From an uncultured Eubacteriales bacterium (GTDB lineage: Bacteria; Bacillota; Clostridia; Oscillospirales; UBA644): a stretch of 6,340 nucleotides of DNA. Of this stretch, positions 1 to 5,736 are shown in pieces (position 1 is the stretch's first letter; each line of letters opens with the position of its first letter). The notes beneath the pieces are model-generated. The model searched no databases and was not told the origin of the DNA. It was given only the letters and a program-made list of their open reading frames with translations. The stretch is taken from positions 1 through 6,340 of the forward strand of contig CAKSPP010000082.1 of the NCBI GenBank assembly GCA_934481505.1, given 5' to 3'. A program made the position numbers and the translations under genes.

Positions 1-147
1 AAACCCTCTTCGGGCTCGGCTTCCAAACCGTCCGCAGGGTCGGCTTCAAAGCCCTCTTCGGGAACGGCTTCTTCAAACAAACCGTCCTCCGGAACGACTT
101 CGAATAAGCCTTCTTCCGGCAGTTCGTCGTCGGGCACTTCTTCGGGC
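1..147 (+). repeat. KPSSG-type stalk repeats in the CAP protein
   Basis: About five consecutive units begin with Lys-Pro-Ser, at codons starting near bases 1, 25, 49, 79 and 106. Units are 8-10 residues long (KPSSGSAS, KPSAGSAS, KPSSGTASSN, KPSSGTTSN), followed by a Ser/Gly tail. Synonymous codons differ between units (AAA/AAG, CCC/CCG/CCT, TCT/TCC). The repeat is therefore kept at protein level and is not a fresh DNA duplication. It probably acts as a flexible extracellular spacer holding the CAP domain away from the cell surface. The repeat may continue upstream of the window. Confidence 0.8.
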
Positions 148-744
148 AAAGCCACTTTCGTAAAACACGACAAAGAGACGGTAACGGAAGAAACAAAATA
201 CAATTACGGAATGAAGGTCGTAACGACCACCGAAACGAAATTCGATCTTTACAGCGACGGTTCGAGGAGAAACGTAAAAAAACTCGTATCGAAACAAAAC
301 GATTACAGCGGTTTTTCGGCGACGACCGCCGATATGCTCCCCGAAGCCGTTCAGAATATGAAAACATATTCGTCGGAAGTGAATACCGTTCTTGACGGAA
401 CAAACAGACTGCGTGCCGAAACAGGCGCAAGCCCTTTGCAGCTTGACGAAACTTTAACGAAAGCCGCAATGCTCCGTGCCGTCGAAATGGCATATTCCGG
501 CTGCTTTTCCCATACGCGTCCCGACGGTCGGTATTTCTCTTTTGTTCTTCTCGATCTCGGATATTCAATGATAGGCTGCGGAGAGAATATCGCAATGGGA
601 CAGACTACTGCGGAAAAGGCTGTTAAAAGCTGGCAAAACTCCAAGGGTCACTATGAGAATATCATATACCCGAATTATACGAAAACAGGCGTCGGTGTAA
701 TCAAGGTCGCCGGCGGCTGGTGGTGGGTCCAGCTTTTCGCATAA
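1..744 (+). CDS. Secreted CAP/SCP-domain (YkwD-like) protein, 5'-truncated
   Basis: The frame is open from base 1 to the TAA at 742-744, giving 247 visible residues; the N-terminus, presumably with a signal peptide, lies outside the window. Residues 1-50 are a low-complexity Ser/Gly/Lys/Pro stalk. Residues 51-115 are a polar, Thr/Lys-rich stretch I do not recognise. Residues about 127-247 form a CAP domain (cysteine-rich secretory / antigen 5 / PR-1 superfamily). The supporting motifs are an N-terminal helix with TNRLRAETG, then CFSHTRPDGR (cavity His171), GCGENIAMG (Glu195), SWQNSKGHYENI (His217), and GVGV followed by a WWWVQLFA terminal strand. Two cysteines (168 and 193) could form a disulfide. 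The ATG at base 211 has no ribosome binding site and is internal. Bacterial CAP proteins are extracellular and often wall- or spore-associated; their biochemical role is mostly unknown, so substrate and partner cannot be given. Confidence 0.88.
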   Translation, partial: KPSSGSASKPSAGSASKPSSGTASSNKPSSGTTSNKPSSGSSSSGTSSGKATFVKHDKETVTEETKYNYGMKVVTTTETKFDLYSDGSRRNVKKLVSKQNDYSGFSATTADMLPEAVQNMKTYSSEVNTVLDGTNRLRAETGASPLQLDETLTKAAMLRAVEMAYSGCFSHTRPDGRYFSFVLLDLGYSMIGCGENIAMGQTTAEKAVKSWQNSKGHYENIIYPNYTKTGVGVIKVAGGWWWVQLFA

Positions 745-767
745 AAAAAGCGGAGCCGAAGCTCCGC
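744..767 (-). terminator. Intrinsic terminator of the Dabb gene
   Basis: GCGGAGC (750-756) pairs perfectly with GCTCCGC (761-767). On the - strand the loop is TTCG, closed by C-G, the very stable cUUCGg tetraloop, and it is followed by a run of Ts (bases 749 to 743). This is a textbook terminator for the - strand gene ending at 774. For the + strand CAP gene, whose stop is 5 bases before the stem, the hairpin is followed only by a poor T-tract (CCTGCTTTAT), so termination in that direction would be weaker. Confidence 0.9.
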
Positions 768-773
768 CCTGCT

Positions 774-1064
774 TTATGTTAAACTGTCGACCGATACCGC
801 CTGTTCGATTACCGAATGAACATACGGAACAATCTGATCTCTGTGATAAGGATATTCCTTATACGCAAGGAAGTCTTCTTTCGAATCAAAAATTATCGAA
901 AGACTGACGTCGAAAGAACGGTCGAGCCTCAAAGTGTCGCAGCCGACGCTCATTTCCTTTATATACGGAATTTTTCCCTCCATTGTAAGGAACTTTTCGT
1001 AAAGGGCTTTTGCGGAACTTTCCGATCTGTCCTTTAATTTGTAAAGCACTATATGTCTGAACAT
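774..1064 (-). CDS. Dabb-family (stress-responsive alpha/beta barrel) small protein
   Basis: This encodes 96 aa. The ATG at 1064 is preferred over an in-frame ATG at 1172 because an AAAGGA site lies at 1075-1080, the protein then starts with the family's typical MFRHIVLYKLK strand, and the longer form would run through the divergent promoter region into the neighbouring yigZ coding sequence. The pattern fits the Dabb domain (PF07876; ferredoxin-like fold, dimeric barrel). It shows MFRHIVLYKL (1-10), a helix around 17-28, IPYIKEMSVG (32-41), FDVSLSIIFDSKEDFLAYKEYPYHRDQI (51-78) and a C-terminal VHSVIEQAV strand. The whole protein is one domain, as usual for bacterial members. It has no signal peptide or membrane segment, so it is cytoplasmic. 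Some Dabb relatives are enzymes (olivetolic acid cyclase, for example), but most bacterial ones have no known reaction and none can be assigned here. Confidence 0.85.
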   Translation of the reverse strand: MFRHIVLYKLKDRSESSAKALYEKFLTMEGKIPYIKEMSVGCDTLRLDRSFDVSLSIIFDSKEDFLAYKEYPYHRDQIVPYVHSVIEQAVSVDSLT

Positions 1065-1099
1065 TTTGTCCACATCCTTTTTTTCTTTTATATTATCAT

Positions 1100-1115
1100 A
1101 AAAGCCGAAGCTTTT
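1100..1115. repeat. Perfect inverted repeat in the divergent promoter region
   Basis: AAAAGC (1100-1105) is followed by CGAA and then GCTTTT (1110-1115), a perfect 6 bp inverted repeat with a 4-base centre. It lies just downstream of the predicted rightward -10 box and overlaps the leftward -35 and spacer. It could be an operator half-site pair or a small hairpin at the 5' end of the yigZ transcript. The arms are A/T-rich and short, so chance is possible. Confidence 0.35.
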
Positions 1116-1121
1116 CAAGTG

Positions 1122-1126
1122 GGAGG
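1122..1126 (+). promoter_or_regulatory. Ribosome binding site deciding the yigZ start
   Basis: GGAGG sits 8 bases before the ATG at 1135. Another ATG at 1128-1130 is nearer but out of frame and only one base from the site, so 1135 is the start. Confidence 0.85.
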
Positions 1127-1134
1127 AATGAAAA

Positions 1135-1749
1135 ATGTCCGAATACACCGTCAAAAAAGACGCCGTGAGCAAATTTTACGAAAAACGCTCCCGCTTTATC
1201 GGACATGTTTTTTTTGTTACGACCGAAGAAGAAGCACAGGCGAAAATAGGCGAGGTAAAGGCGAAATATCCCGACGCCACCCACAACTGTTTTGCGTATA
1301 ACCTAAGAAAATTTTCTCAAAGACGGTTTTCCGACGACGGAGAACCTCAGGGAACGGCAGGACTACCGTTTTTAACCGCAATCGACAATAACGGAATAGT
1401 CGACTGCTGCATTGTCGTCACCCGCTATTTCGGCGGAACGCTTTTGGGTGCGGGCGGACTTGTCAGAGCCTACACAAAGTCTGCGGTCTCGGCAATCGAG
1501 GAAGCCGGAAAGGCGGAAATCGTTCCCGTTGTCACCTTTACGACCGAATTTCCATACGACCGACAGGGCAGAATAAAAACACTCCTTTCAAAAACAGAGG
1601 CGACCGATATAAAAGAGGATTACGGTCAGAACATAGTTCTTACCGCTACCATGGCAAAAGATGATTTTTCCGGGTTTGAAAGCTCGGTTAAACAATATTT
1701 TTATGACCAACACTTCACAATTGTCTGCGAAAAAAACGGCAGACGGTAG
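1135..1749 (+). CDS. yigZ: YigZ / IMPACT (UPF0029) family protein
   Basis: The 204-aa product matches the usual length of bacterial YigZ proteins. The IMPACT N-terminal domain (PF01205) spans about residues 17-122. It is recognised by KRSRFIGH (17-24), the A.HNC.AY stretch (48-55), the signature DDGEPQGTAGLPFL (67-80) and VVTRYFGGTLLGAGGLVRAY (94-113). A smaller ferredoxin-like DUF1949-type domain follows at about 138-195. The protein is cytoplasmic, with no signal or membrane segment. Eukaryotic IMPACT regulates the eIF2-alpha kinase GCN2 through a domain bacteria lack. Bacterial YigZ has been linked to nucleic-acid or translation-factor binding by structure only, so its role is unsettled. 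It has its own GGAGG site. Only 35 bp without a terminator separate it from the next gene, which suggests cotranscription. Confidence 0.93.
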   Translation: MSEYTVKKDAVSKFYEKRSRFIGHVFFVTTEEEAQAKIGEVKAKYPDATHNCFAYNLRKFSQRRFSDDGEPQGTAGLPFLTAIDNNGIVDCCIVVTRYFGGTLLGAGGLVRAYTKSAVSAIEEAGKAEIVPVVTFTTEFPYDRQGRIKTLLSKTEATDIKEDYGQNIVLTATMAKDDFSGFESSVKQYFYDQHFTIVCEKNGRR

Positions 1750-1771
1750 AACCAAAACCAACACTCAACGA

Positions 1772-1778
1772 AAAGGAG
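1772..1778 (+). promoter_or_regulatory. Ribosome binding site of the WG-repeat lipoprotein
   Basis: AAAGGAG lies 6 bases before the ATG at 1785, in the 35 bp gap after yigZ. No promoter or terminator is evident in the gap, which supports readthrough from yigZ. Confidence 0.8.
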
Positions 1779-1784
1779 AATTTT

Positions 1785-2930
1785 ATGAAGAAAACAATTT
1801 CTGTTTTTCTCGCGGCAGCTCTTCTCTTCTCTCTGCTTTTGCTTTCGGGCTGCGGCAAAACCGCAAACGGTGAAAAATTCGAAAGTATCGGCGAAACCTA
1901 CACCAACGCCCGCGATTTTTCGGAGGGGCTTGCAGCCGTCAAAAAGGACGGGCTCTGGGGCTATATCGACACCGACGGAAACTATGTCGTCGAGCCGAAA
2001 TATTACGGGGCATGGTCGTTTTCCGAGGGGCTTGCCGCCGTCCAGAACAAAAACGGCAAGTGGGGCTTTATCGATAAGACAGGAAACGAAGTTATTTCCG
2101 CGACTTACGACGGTGCGTGGTATTTTTCGGGAGGACTTGCTGTCGTCGTTTCGGGAAACTATTACGGATATATAAACACTTCGGGAGAAGTCGTCGTCGA
2201 GCTTAAATACAGCGACGCCGCAAATTTCACAACGGATATCGCAGCAGTTCAGAAAGACGGCAAAAAATGGGGCTTTATCGACAAAACGGGTAAGGAAATA
2301 ACCGATTTTCTCTATACCGAAAAGCCCGAATTTTCCGACGGACTCGCCGAGGTTTTCGAACAATATAAGAGCGGATTTGTAAACGAAAAAGGCGAAGTCG
2401 TCATTGCAATGGAACTTGAAGACGCGAACCGTTTTTCGGAGGGGCTTGCCGCTTACGAAGACGGAACCGACTGGGGATATATCGACAAAACGGGTAAAGT
2501 GGTCGTCGAGGCAAAATATGCGACCGCAGGCGAATTTTCCGACGGACTTGCCGCAGTCGAGAAGAGCGGACTTTTCGGATATATAAACACTTCGGGCGAA
2601 GTCATCGTCGCTCCGACCTATCTTACCGCCTATGAATTCAAAGACGGAATCGCCCGCGTTCAGCTGCCGTCGGGAACGACCGAGGGAACGGCCGGTGCTT
2701 TCGCGTTCATTTCAAAAGACGGCAAAAAACTTTTCGATAAAACCTATGCCGCGGCAAAGGATTTTTCCGAGGGATACGCCCCCGTCGCCGAAGCGGAAAA
2801 CAAATGGGGACTTATCGATAAAGATGGCAACACCGTCATCCCCTGCGAATGGGAAGAAACCTATGCCGTCTCCGACGGAACAGTTCGTCTTTCCGACGGC
2901 GGAAACTATCGCTTTGTGAAACTTAAATAA
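1785..2930 (+). CDS. WG-repeat lipoprotein
   Basis: The 381-aa product has a lipoprotein signal: MKK, a hydrophobic core (residues 5-20) and the lipobox LSGC with Cys23 as the lipidation site. The mature protein should be anchored on the outer face of the membrane. Almost all of the rest is an array of WG repeats (PF14903 type), about ten units of 34-35 residues. The WG or equivalent positions are 58, 93, 127 (YG), 162, 196 (SG), 230, 264 (FG), about 306 (degenerate), 341 and a final half-unit near 375. The consensus unit reads WG(F/Y)IDKTGK.VV...Y..A..FSDGLAAV. Unit 7 carries a short insertion (PSGTTEGTAG, 295-304). There is no enzymatic domain. WG repeats are thought to form beta-rich binding scaffolds, but ligands are unknown for almost all members. 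It follows yigZ closely and ends before a strong terminator. Confidence 0.93.
   Translation: MKKTISVFLAAALLFSLLLLSGCGKTANGEKFESIGETYTNARDFSEGLAAVKKDGLWGYIDTDGNYVVEPKYYGAWSFSEGLAAVQNKNGKWGFIDKTGNEVISATYDGAWYFSGGLAVVVSGNYYGYINTSGEVVVELKYSDAANFTTDIAAVQKDGKKWGFIDKTGKEITDFLYTEKPEFSDGLAEVFEQYKSGFVNEKGEVVIAMELEDANRFSEGLAAYEDGTDWGYIDKTGKVVVEAKYATAGEFSDGLAAVEKSGLFGYINTSGEVIVAPTYLTAYEFKDGIARVQLPSGTTEGTAGAFAFISKDGKKLFDKTYAAAKDFSEGYAPVAEAENKWGLIDKDGNTVIPCEWEETYAVSDGTVRLSDGGNYRFVKLK
1916..2860 (+). repeat. Tandem ~104 bp repeats encoding the WG units
   Basis: The protein repeat is still visible in the DNA. TTTTTCGGAGGGGCTTGC occurs identically at 1916-1933 and 2432-2449, five units apart. A 35 bp stretch at 2165-2199 recurs at 2576-2610 with two mismatches, four units apart, including 21 identical bases. 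ATCGACAAAACGGGTAA is shared by units 4 and 6. Most other units have diverged at synonymous sites, so the array is old but parts have been copied or converted more recently. Confidence 0.75.
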
Positions 2931-2948
2931 GTGTAAAACGAATATAAG

Positions 2949-2974
2949 AAAGCCCACGCTTTTGCGTGGGCTTT
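2949..2974. terminator. Bidirectional intrinsic terminator between the WG lipoprotein gene and glgP
   Basis: AAAGCCCACGC (2949-2959) pairs perfectly with GCGTGGGCTTT (2964-2974) across a TTTT loop, an 11 bp stem with Ts at the 3' side on both strands. It starts 18 bases after the WG gene stop and lies 8 bases beyond the glgP stop, so it serves both convergent genes. Confidence 0.93.
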
Positions 2975-2982
2975 ACCTTTGT

Positions 2983-5283
2983 TTATATGTGCCAGATGTT
3001 GTTTACATAGTCTCTTACCGAGCGGTCGGAAGAGAATTTTCCGGAATGAGCCATATTTTCTATCGACTTCGAATAGAATTCGTCGCTTCCGAACTCCGAA
3101 TTAAGCTTTAATTTTTCGTTTACATAGCTTTCAAAATCGTAAAGCACAAGGTAAACATCGGGGTTGTTGTAGGTGACGAGCGAATTATAGATATTCGAAA
3201 GCATTCCGCTGTTGTTGTCGTTAAATGTGCCGTTTACAAGGCTGTCGACAACTCTTTTTATCTTCCAGTTGTTGTCGTAAAGTGCTTTCGGGTTGTAGCA
3301 CTGTTTTACCCTTGCGACTTCTTCGACCGACGCACCGAAAATATAGTTGTTTTCTCTGCCTGCCTCTTCGCAGATTTCGACGTTCGCTCCGTCGAGCGTT
3401 CCGAGGGTGACGGTTCCGTTCATCATAAATTTCATGTTGCCGGTTCCCGAAGCTTCCATTCCCGCCATTGAAATCTGTTCCGAAATGTCTGCGGCACAGA
3501 CTATCTTTTCGGCGTAGGAAACATTATAGTTCTGAACGAAAACAACGCGGAGTCTGTCATTTGTTTCTTCGTCGGCGTTCACCTTTTTCGCGATTTCGTT
3601 GATAAACTTGATTATCGCCTTCGCGTTATAATATCCGGGAGCGGCTTTTGCTCCGAAAATGAAGGCTGTCGGTTTGAAATCGGGCAGGTTGTGGTCTTTC
3701 AATTCGTAGTAGATATAAAGGATAGAAAACGCGTTGAGAAGTTGGCGTTTATATTCGTGAAGACGCTTTACCTGAATGTCGAAAATGAAGTTTTCGGGAA
3801 TTTCGACGCCCTCGGTCTTCTTTATTTCAGCTGCAAGACGGTGTTTGTTTTCGCCTCTTATTTCCTTGAAAACGGAGATGAATTCGGGGTCGTGAGCGTA
3901 TTTTTTCATTTCCGAAAGCTTCGTGAGGTCTTTTTTCCAGCCTCCGCCTATTCTCTTTGTGATTTCTTCGCAAAGACGGGGATTGTTTAACATCATCCAG
4001 CGGCGGGGGGTAACTCCGTTCGTGACATTTTCGAATTTGTCGGGGAACAGTTCGTACCAGTCTCTGAAAGTGTTCGTTTTAAGGATATCGGTGTGGATTT
4101 TTGCGACGCCGTTTACCTTTGCGGCAACATAGATTGCGAGGTTCGCCATATGAATAACGCCGTCGCGGATAATGAAATATCTGTTTCTGTCGAGGTTATC
4201 CTGTTCGATTTTAACCTGCAATTTGACGATCTGCTCCCAGATCTGCGGCAAAAGGTCGTGAACCGATCTTTCGTCCCACTTTTCGAGAGCCTCGCTCATA
4301 ATCGTGTGGTTCGTGAAATTGAAAATCCTGTTGCAGAGAGCAAGTGCGTTGTCGAAATCCATACCCTCGTTCTGCAAAAGACGGAGAAGTTCGGGAATTG
4401 CGATAACGGGGTGGGTGTCGTTGAGCTGCAAGCAGATAAAGCTGTCAAGCTCTTCGAGCGGTTTGCCCGTCGCTTTGTATCTGCGGAGAATATCCTGCAA
4501 AGTCGCACTTGCAAGAAAATATTGCTGGCGAAGTCTTAACATCTTGCCTTCGTAGGTTCCGTCATTCGGATAAAGCACATCGGTGATTTTGAGTGCTTTA
4601 TATGCTTCGATCGACAGTTTGTCGGTCTGCATATCGTTGAAAAGACCGAAATCAAACGGCTTTACCGCTTCGCTCTGCCAAAGGCGGAGAGTGTTTATCT
4701 TTCTGTTTTTATAGCCGATTACGGGCATATCATAAGGAATTGCAAGCACGGTTTCGTCCGAAAAAGTAACTTCGACCGCTTCTCTTTCTTTTCTTATGCT
4801 CCACGGGTCGCCCCATTTGAGCCAGCAGTCGCCCTCTTCGCTCTGGAAACCGTCTTTGAAGGTCTGTTTGAAAAGACCGTAACGGTAGCGAAGTCCGTAG
4901 CCGTCGAGGTTTATTCCCTCGGACGCTCCCGATTCGAGATAGCAGGCGGCAAGTCTTCCGAGACCGCCGTTGCCCAAAGCCGCGTCGTCGACTTCTTCGA
5001 ACATATCAATGTTGAGACCTCTCTTTTCGAGAAGCTCGCGAACCTCGTCGGAAAGTCCCAAATTGAGAAGATTTGCATAAATCATCCTTCCGACAAGAAA
5101 TTCCGCCGACATATATCCGCAGCGTTTGCCCTCGCTTTCGCGGTCGGCTTTCCAATCTTTGTAAATGTCGAGCATCACAGCCTTTGAAACTGCGTTGTAT
5201 ATTTCTTTTGTGTCCGCCGTGTCGCTGTCGCAGCCGAAATACGAACGGAGGACAAAATCAAAATCCTTTTCCAGATTTTCCAT
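2983..5283 (-). CDS. glgP: Glycogen/maltodextrin phosphorylase (GT35 family)
   Basis: The 766-aa enzyme releases glucose-1-phosphate from alpha-1,4-glucan ends with phosphate, using pyridoxal phosphate, in the cytoplasm. Family landmarks in order are YMSAEFLVGR (57-66), ALGNGGLGRLAACYLESG (102-119), GYGLRYRYGLFKQ (128-140), QLNDTHP (286-292), FTNHT (323-327, His326 equivalent to rabbit His377), NGVTPRRW (422-429), DIQVKRLHEYKRQLLN (502-517, with the phosphate-site Lys506, Arg507 and Lys512), FGAKAAPGYYNAK (543-555) and EASGTGNMKFM (610-620). Lys618 is the PLP-binding lysine. The C-terminus (SGKFSSDRSVRDYVNNIW) is complete. The protein is slightly shorter than E. coli MalP/GlgP (about 800 aa), mainly at the N-terminus, and lacks the regulatory N-terminal extension of animal enzymes. 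The start at 5283 has a GGGAG site 8 bases upstream. Sequence alone does not separate glycogen from maltodextrin preference. No other glycogen gene is in view. Confidence 0.97.
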   Translation of the reverse strand: MENLEKDFDFVLRSYFGCDSDTADTKEIYNAVSKAVMLDIYKDWKADRESEGKRCGYMSAEFLVGRMIYANLLNLGLSDEVRELLEKRGLNIDMFEEVDDAALGNGGLGRLAACYLESGASEGINLDGYGLRYRYGLFKQTFKDGFQSEEGDCWLKWGDPWSIRKEREAVEVTFSDETVLAIPYDMPVIGYKNRKINTLRLWQSEAVKPFDFGLFNDMQTDKLSIEAYKALKITDVLYPNDGTYEGKMLRLRQQYFLASATLQDILRRYKATGKPLEELDSFICLQLNDTHPVIAIPELLRLLQNEGMDFDNALALCNRIFNFTNHTIMSEALEKWDERSVHDLLPQIWEQIVKLQVKIEQDNLDRNRYFIIRDGVIHMANLAIYVAAKVNGVAKIHTDILKTNTFRDWYELFPDKFENVTNGVTPRRWMMLNNPRLCEEITKRIGGGWKKDLTKLSEMKKYAHDPEFISVFKEIRGENKHRLAAEIKKTEGVEIPENFIFDIQVKRLHEYKRQLLNAFSILYIYYELKDHNLPDFKPTAFIFGAKAAPGYYNAKAIIKFINEIAKKVNADEETNDRLRVVFVQNYNVSYAEKIVCAADISEQISMAGMEASGTGNMKFMMNGTVTLGTLDGANVEICEEAGRENNYIFGASVEEVARVKQCYNPKALYDNNWKIKRVVDSLVNGTFNDNNSGMLSNIYNSLVTYNNPDVYLVLYDFESYVNEKLKLNSEFGSDEFYSKSIENMAHSGKFSSDRSVRDYVNNIWHI

Positions 5284-5291
5284 CTTAACAT

Positions 5292-5296
5292 CTCCC
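5292..5296 (-). promoter_or_regulatory. Ribosome binding site deciding the glgP start
   Basis: On the - strand GGGAG lies 8 bases before the ATG at 5283. A nearer ATG at 5291 is out of frame. Confidence 0.8.
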
Positions 5297-5323
5297 GATA
5301 TATCTTCTTTTGTGTTGGTTATC

Positions 5324-5338
5324 AGCGGTTTTCCCGCT
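5324..5338 (-). promoter_or_regulatory. Stem-loop at the 5' end of the glgP leader
   Basis: On the - strand AGCGG (5338-5334), loop GAAAA and CCGCT (5328-5324) form a 5 bp hairpin. It begins at about the transcription start expected from the -10 box at 5344-5349. The rest of the leader (5284-5323) shows only the ribosome binding site. A stem at the very 5' end can protect an mRNA from decay; whether it does so here is inference. Confidence 0.4.
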
Positions 5339-5343
5339 TGGAA

Positions 5344-5372
5344 ATTATAGCATAAATCGCCCGCAAAGTCAA
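5344..5372 (-). promoter_or_regulatory. Sigma-A type promoter of glgP
   Basis: On the - strand: -35 TTGACT (5372-5367), a 17 bp spacer, and a perfect -10 TATAAT (5349-5344) preceded by TGC, which makes it an extended -10. The predicted start is near 5337-5338, giving a leader of about 54 bases. This is strong evidence that glgP is transcribed alone from its own promoter. Confidence 0.88.
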
Positions 5373-5375
5373 GAA

Positions 5376-5401
5376 GTGCGGCGATTTTCGCACCGCCGCA
5401 C
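5376..5401 (-). terminator. Hairpin behind the small membrane-protein gene, weak terminator
   Basis: GTGCGGCG (5401-5394 on the - strand) pairs with CGCCGCAC (5383-5376) around a 10-base loop, 8 bases after the stop codon at 5410. The following tract, TTCTTGACTTT, is only moderately T-rich and contains the -35 box of the glgP promoter. Alternative pairings within the loop (GCGA with TCGC, for example) compete. Termination is plausible but probably incomplete. Confidence 0.55.
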
Positions 5402-5409
5402 CCGAATTT

Positions 5410-5694
5410 TCAATTTGCCGAATGAAAATCGCTTTGAAATCCGAAAAGCCAATGGCTTTCTGTTCCCGTATAATAGCCGTCGCCCTTTATTTGGTGCCAT
5501 ACGACTATCTGATACCCGAACCCGTAATAAACGATCGTGCCGCCGTCGTTTAAGGCGTCTTTGTGCAGGATAAAAACGGGCGTTTTCCCGCTTTCGGCTC
5601 TTTTCGTGTCATAGCTGTAAGAAAAAGCGGAAAGGCAGAAAAAGAGCAGCAGAATAATGATGATTGCGATAATAAGGCGTTTTCTTCCGGTCAT
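5410..5694 (-). CDS. Small single-pass membrane protein, uncharacterised
   Basis: This encodes 94 aa. The ATG at 5694 is chosen because a GGAGG site lies 7 bases upstream (5702-5706); an in-frame ATG at 5745 would start inside the promoter. Residues 3-6 are basic (GRKR) and residues 7-24 are strongly hydrophobic (LIIAIIIILLLFFCLSAF), giving a signal anchor or uncleaved signal peptide, so the remaining 70 residues are probably extracytoplasmic. That part contains KTPVFILHKDALNDGGTIVYYGFGYQIVVW. From memory, a PVF-x(n)-DGG-x(n)-YYG-GY-pattern is found in small hypothetical membrane or exported proteins of Clostridia, but I cannot name a family, and no function is known to me. There is one cysteine (Cys20) and no lipobox. 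It has its own promoter, and a hairpin separates it from glgP. Confidence 0.8.
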   Translation of the reverse strand: MTGRKRLIIAIIIILLLFFCLSAFSYSYDTKRAESGKTPVFILHKDALNDGGTIVYYGFGYQIVVWHQIKGDGYYTGTESHWLFGFQSDFHSAN

Positions 5695-5701
5695 AATAAA
5701 A

Positions 5702-5706
5702 CCTCC
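5702..5706 (-). promoter_or_regulatory. Ribosome binding site deciding the small membrane-protein start
   Basis: On the - strand a perfect GGAGG lies 7 bases before the ATG at 5694. This rules out the longer in-frame reading from 5745. Confidence 0.85.
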
Positions 5707-5736
5707 AAAAAATGTCTTTATCGTGCTTGCAACCTC

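Larger units (their letters stand above)
1065..1134. promoter_or_regulatory. Divergent intergenic region with two overlapping predicted promoters
   Basis: Rightward, towards yigZ: -35 TTGTCC (1066-1071), a 17 bp spacer and -10 TATATT (1089-1094). Leftward, towards the Dabb gene, read on the - strand: -35 TTGAAA (complement of 1113-1118), a 17 bp spacer and -10 TAATAT (complement of 1090-1095). The two -10 boxes share the same bases, so polymerase could probably occupy only one direction at a time. Matches to consensus are partial (4-5 of 6), so exact boxes are tentative, although a promoter pair here is expected from the gene arrangement. Confidence 0.5.

Noticed and set aside
211..744. CAP protein starting at ATG 211
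   Set aside because: The frame is open to base 1 with a clear repeat stalk upstream, and no Shine-Dalgarno sequence precedes 211, so this Met is internal.
774..1172. Longer Dabb protein starting at ATG 1172
   Set aside because: The extra 36 residues run through the divergent promoter region and overlap yigZ. The family start MFRHIVLYKL with an AAAGGA site supports 1064.
1701..2363. 220-aa open frame on the - strand opposite yigZ and the WG gene
   Set aside because: Its sequence mirrors the WG repeats (recurring FDKAP/VFVL-type blocks), it lacks a ribosome binding site, and the + strand reading has a lipobox and a recognised repeat family.
4093..4539. 148-aa open frame on the + strand inside glgP
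   Set aside because: It is an antisense shadow of a highly conserved enzyme region, with no start signal and no recognisable domain.
5311..5324. Possible CcpA catabolite-response (cre) site in the glgP leader
   Set aside because: The - strand TGATAACCAACACA resembles the cre consensus at its ends but lacks the central CG and has three mismatches, so it is not supported.
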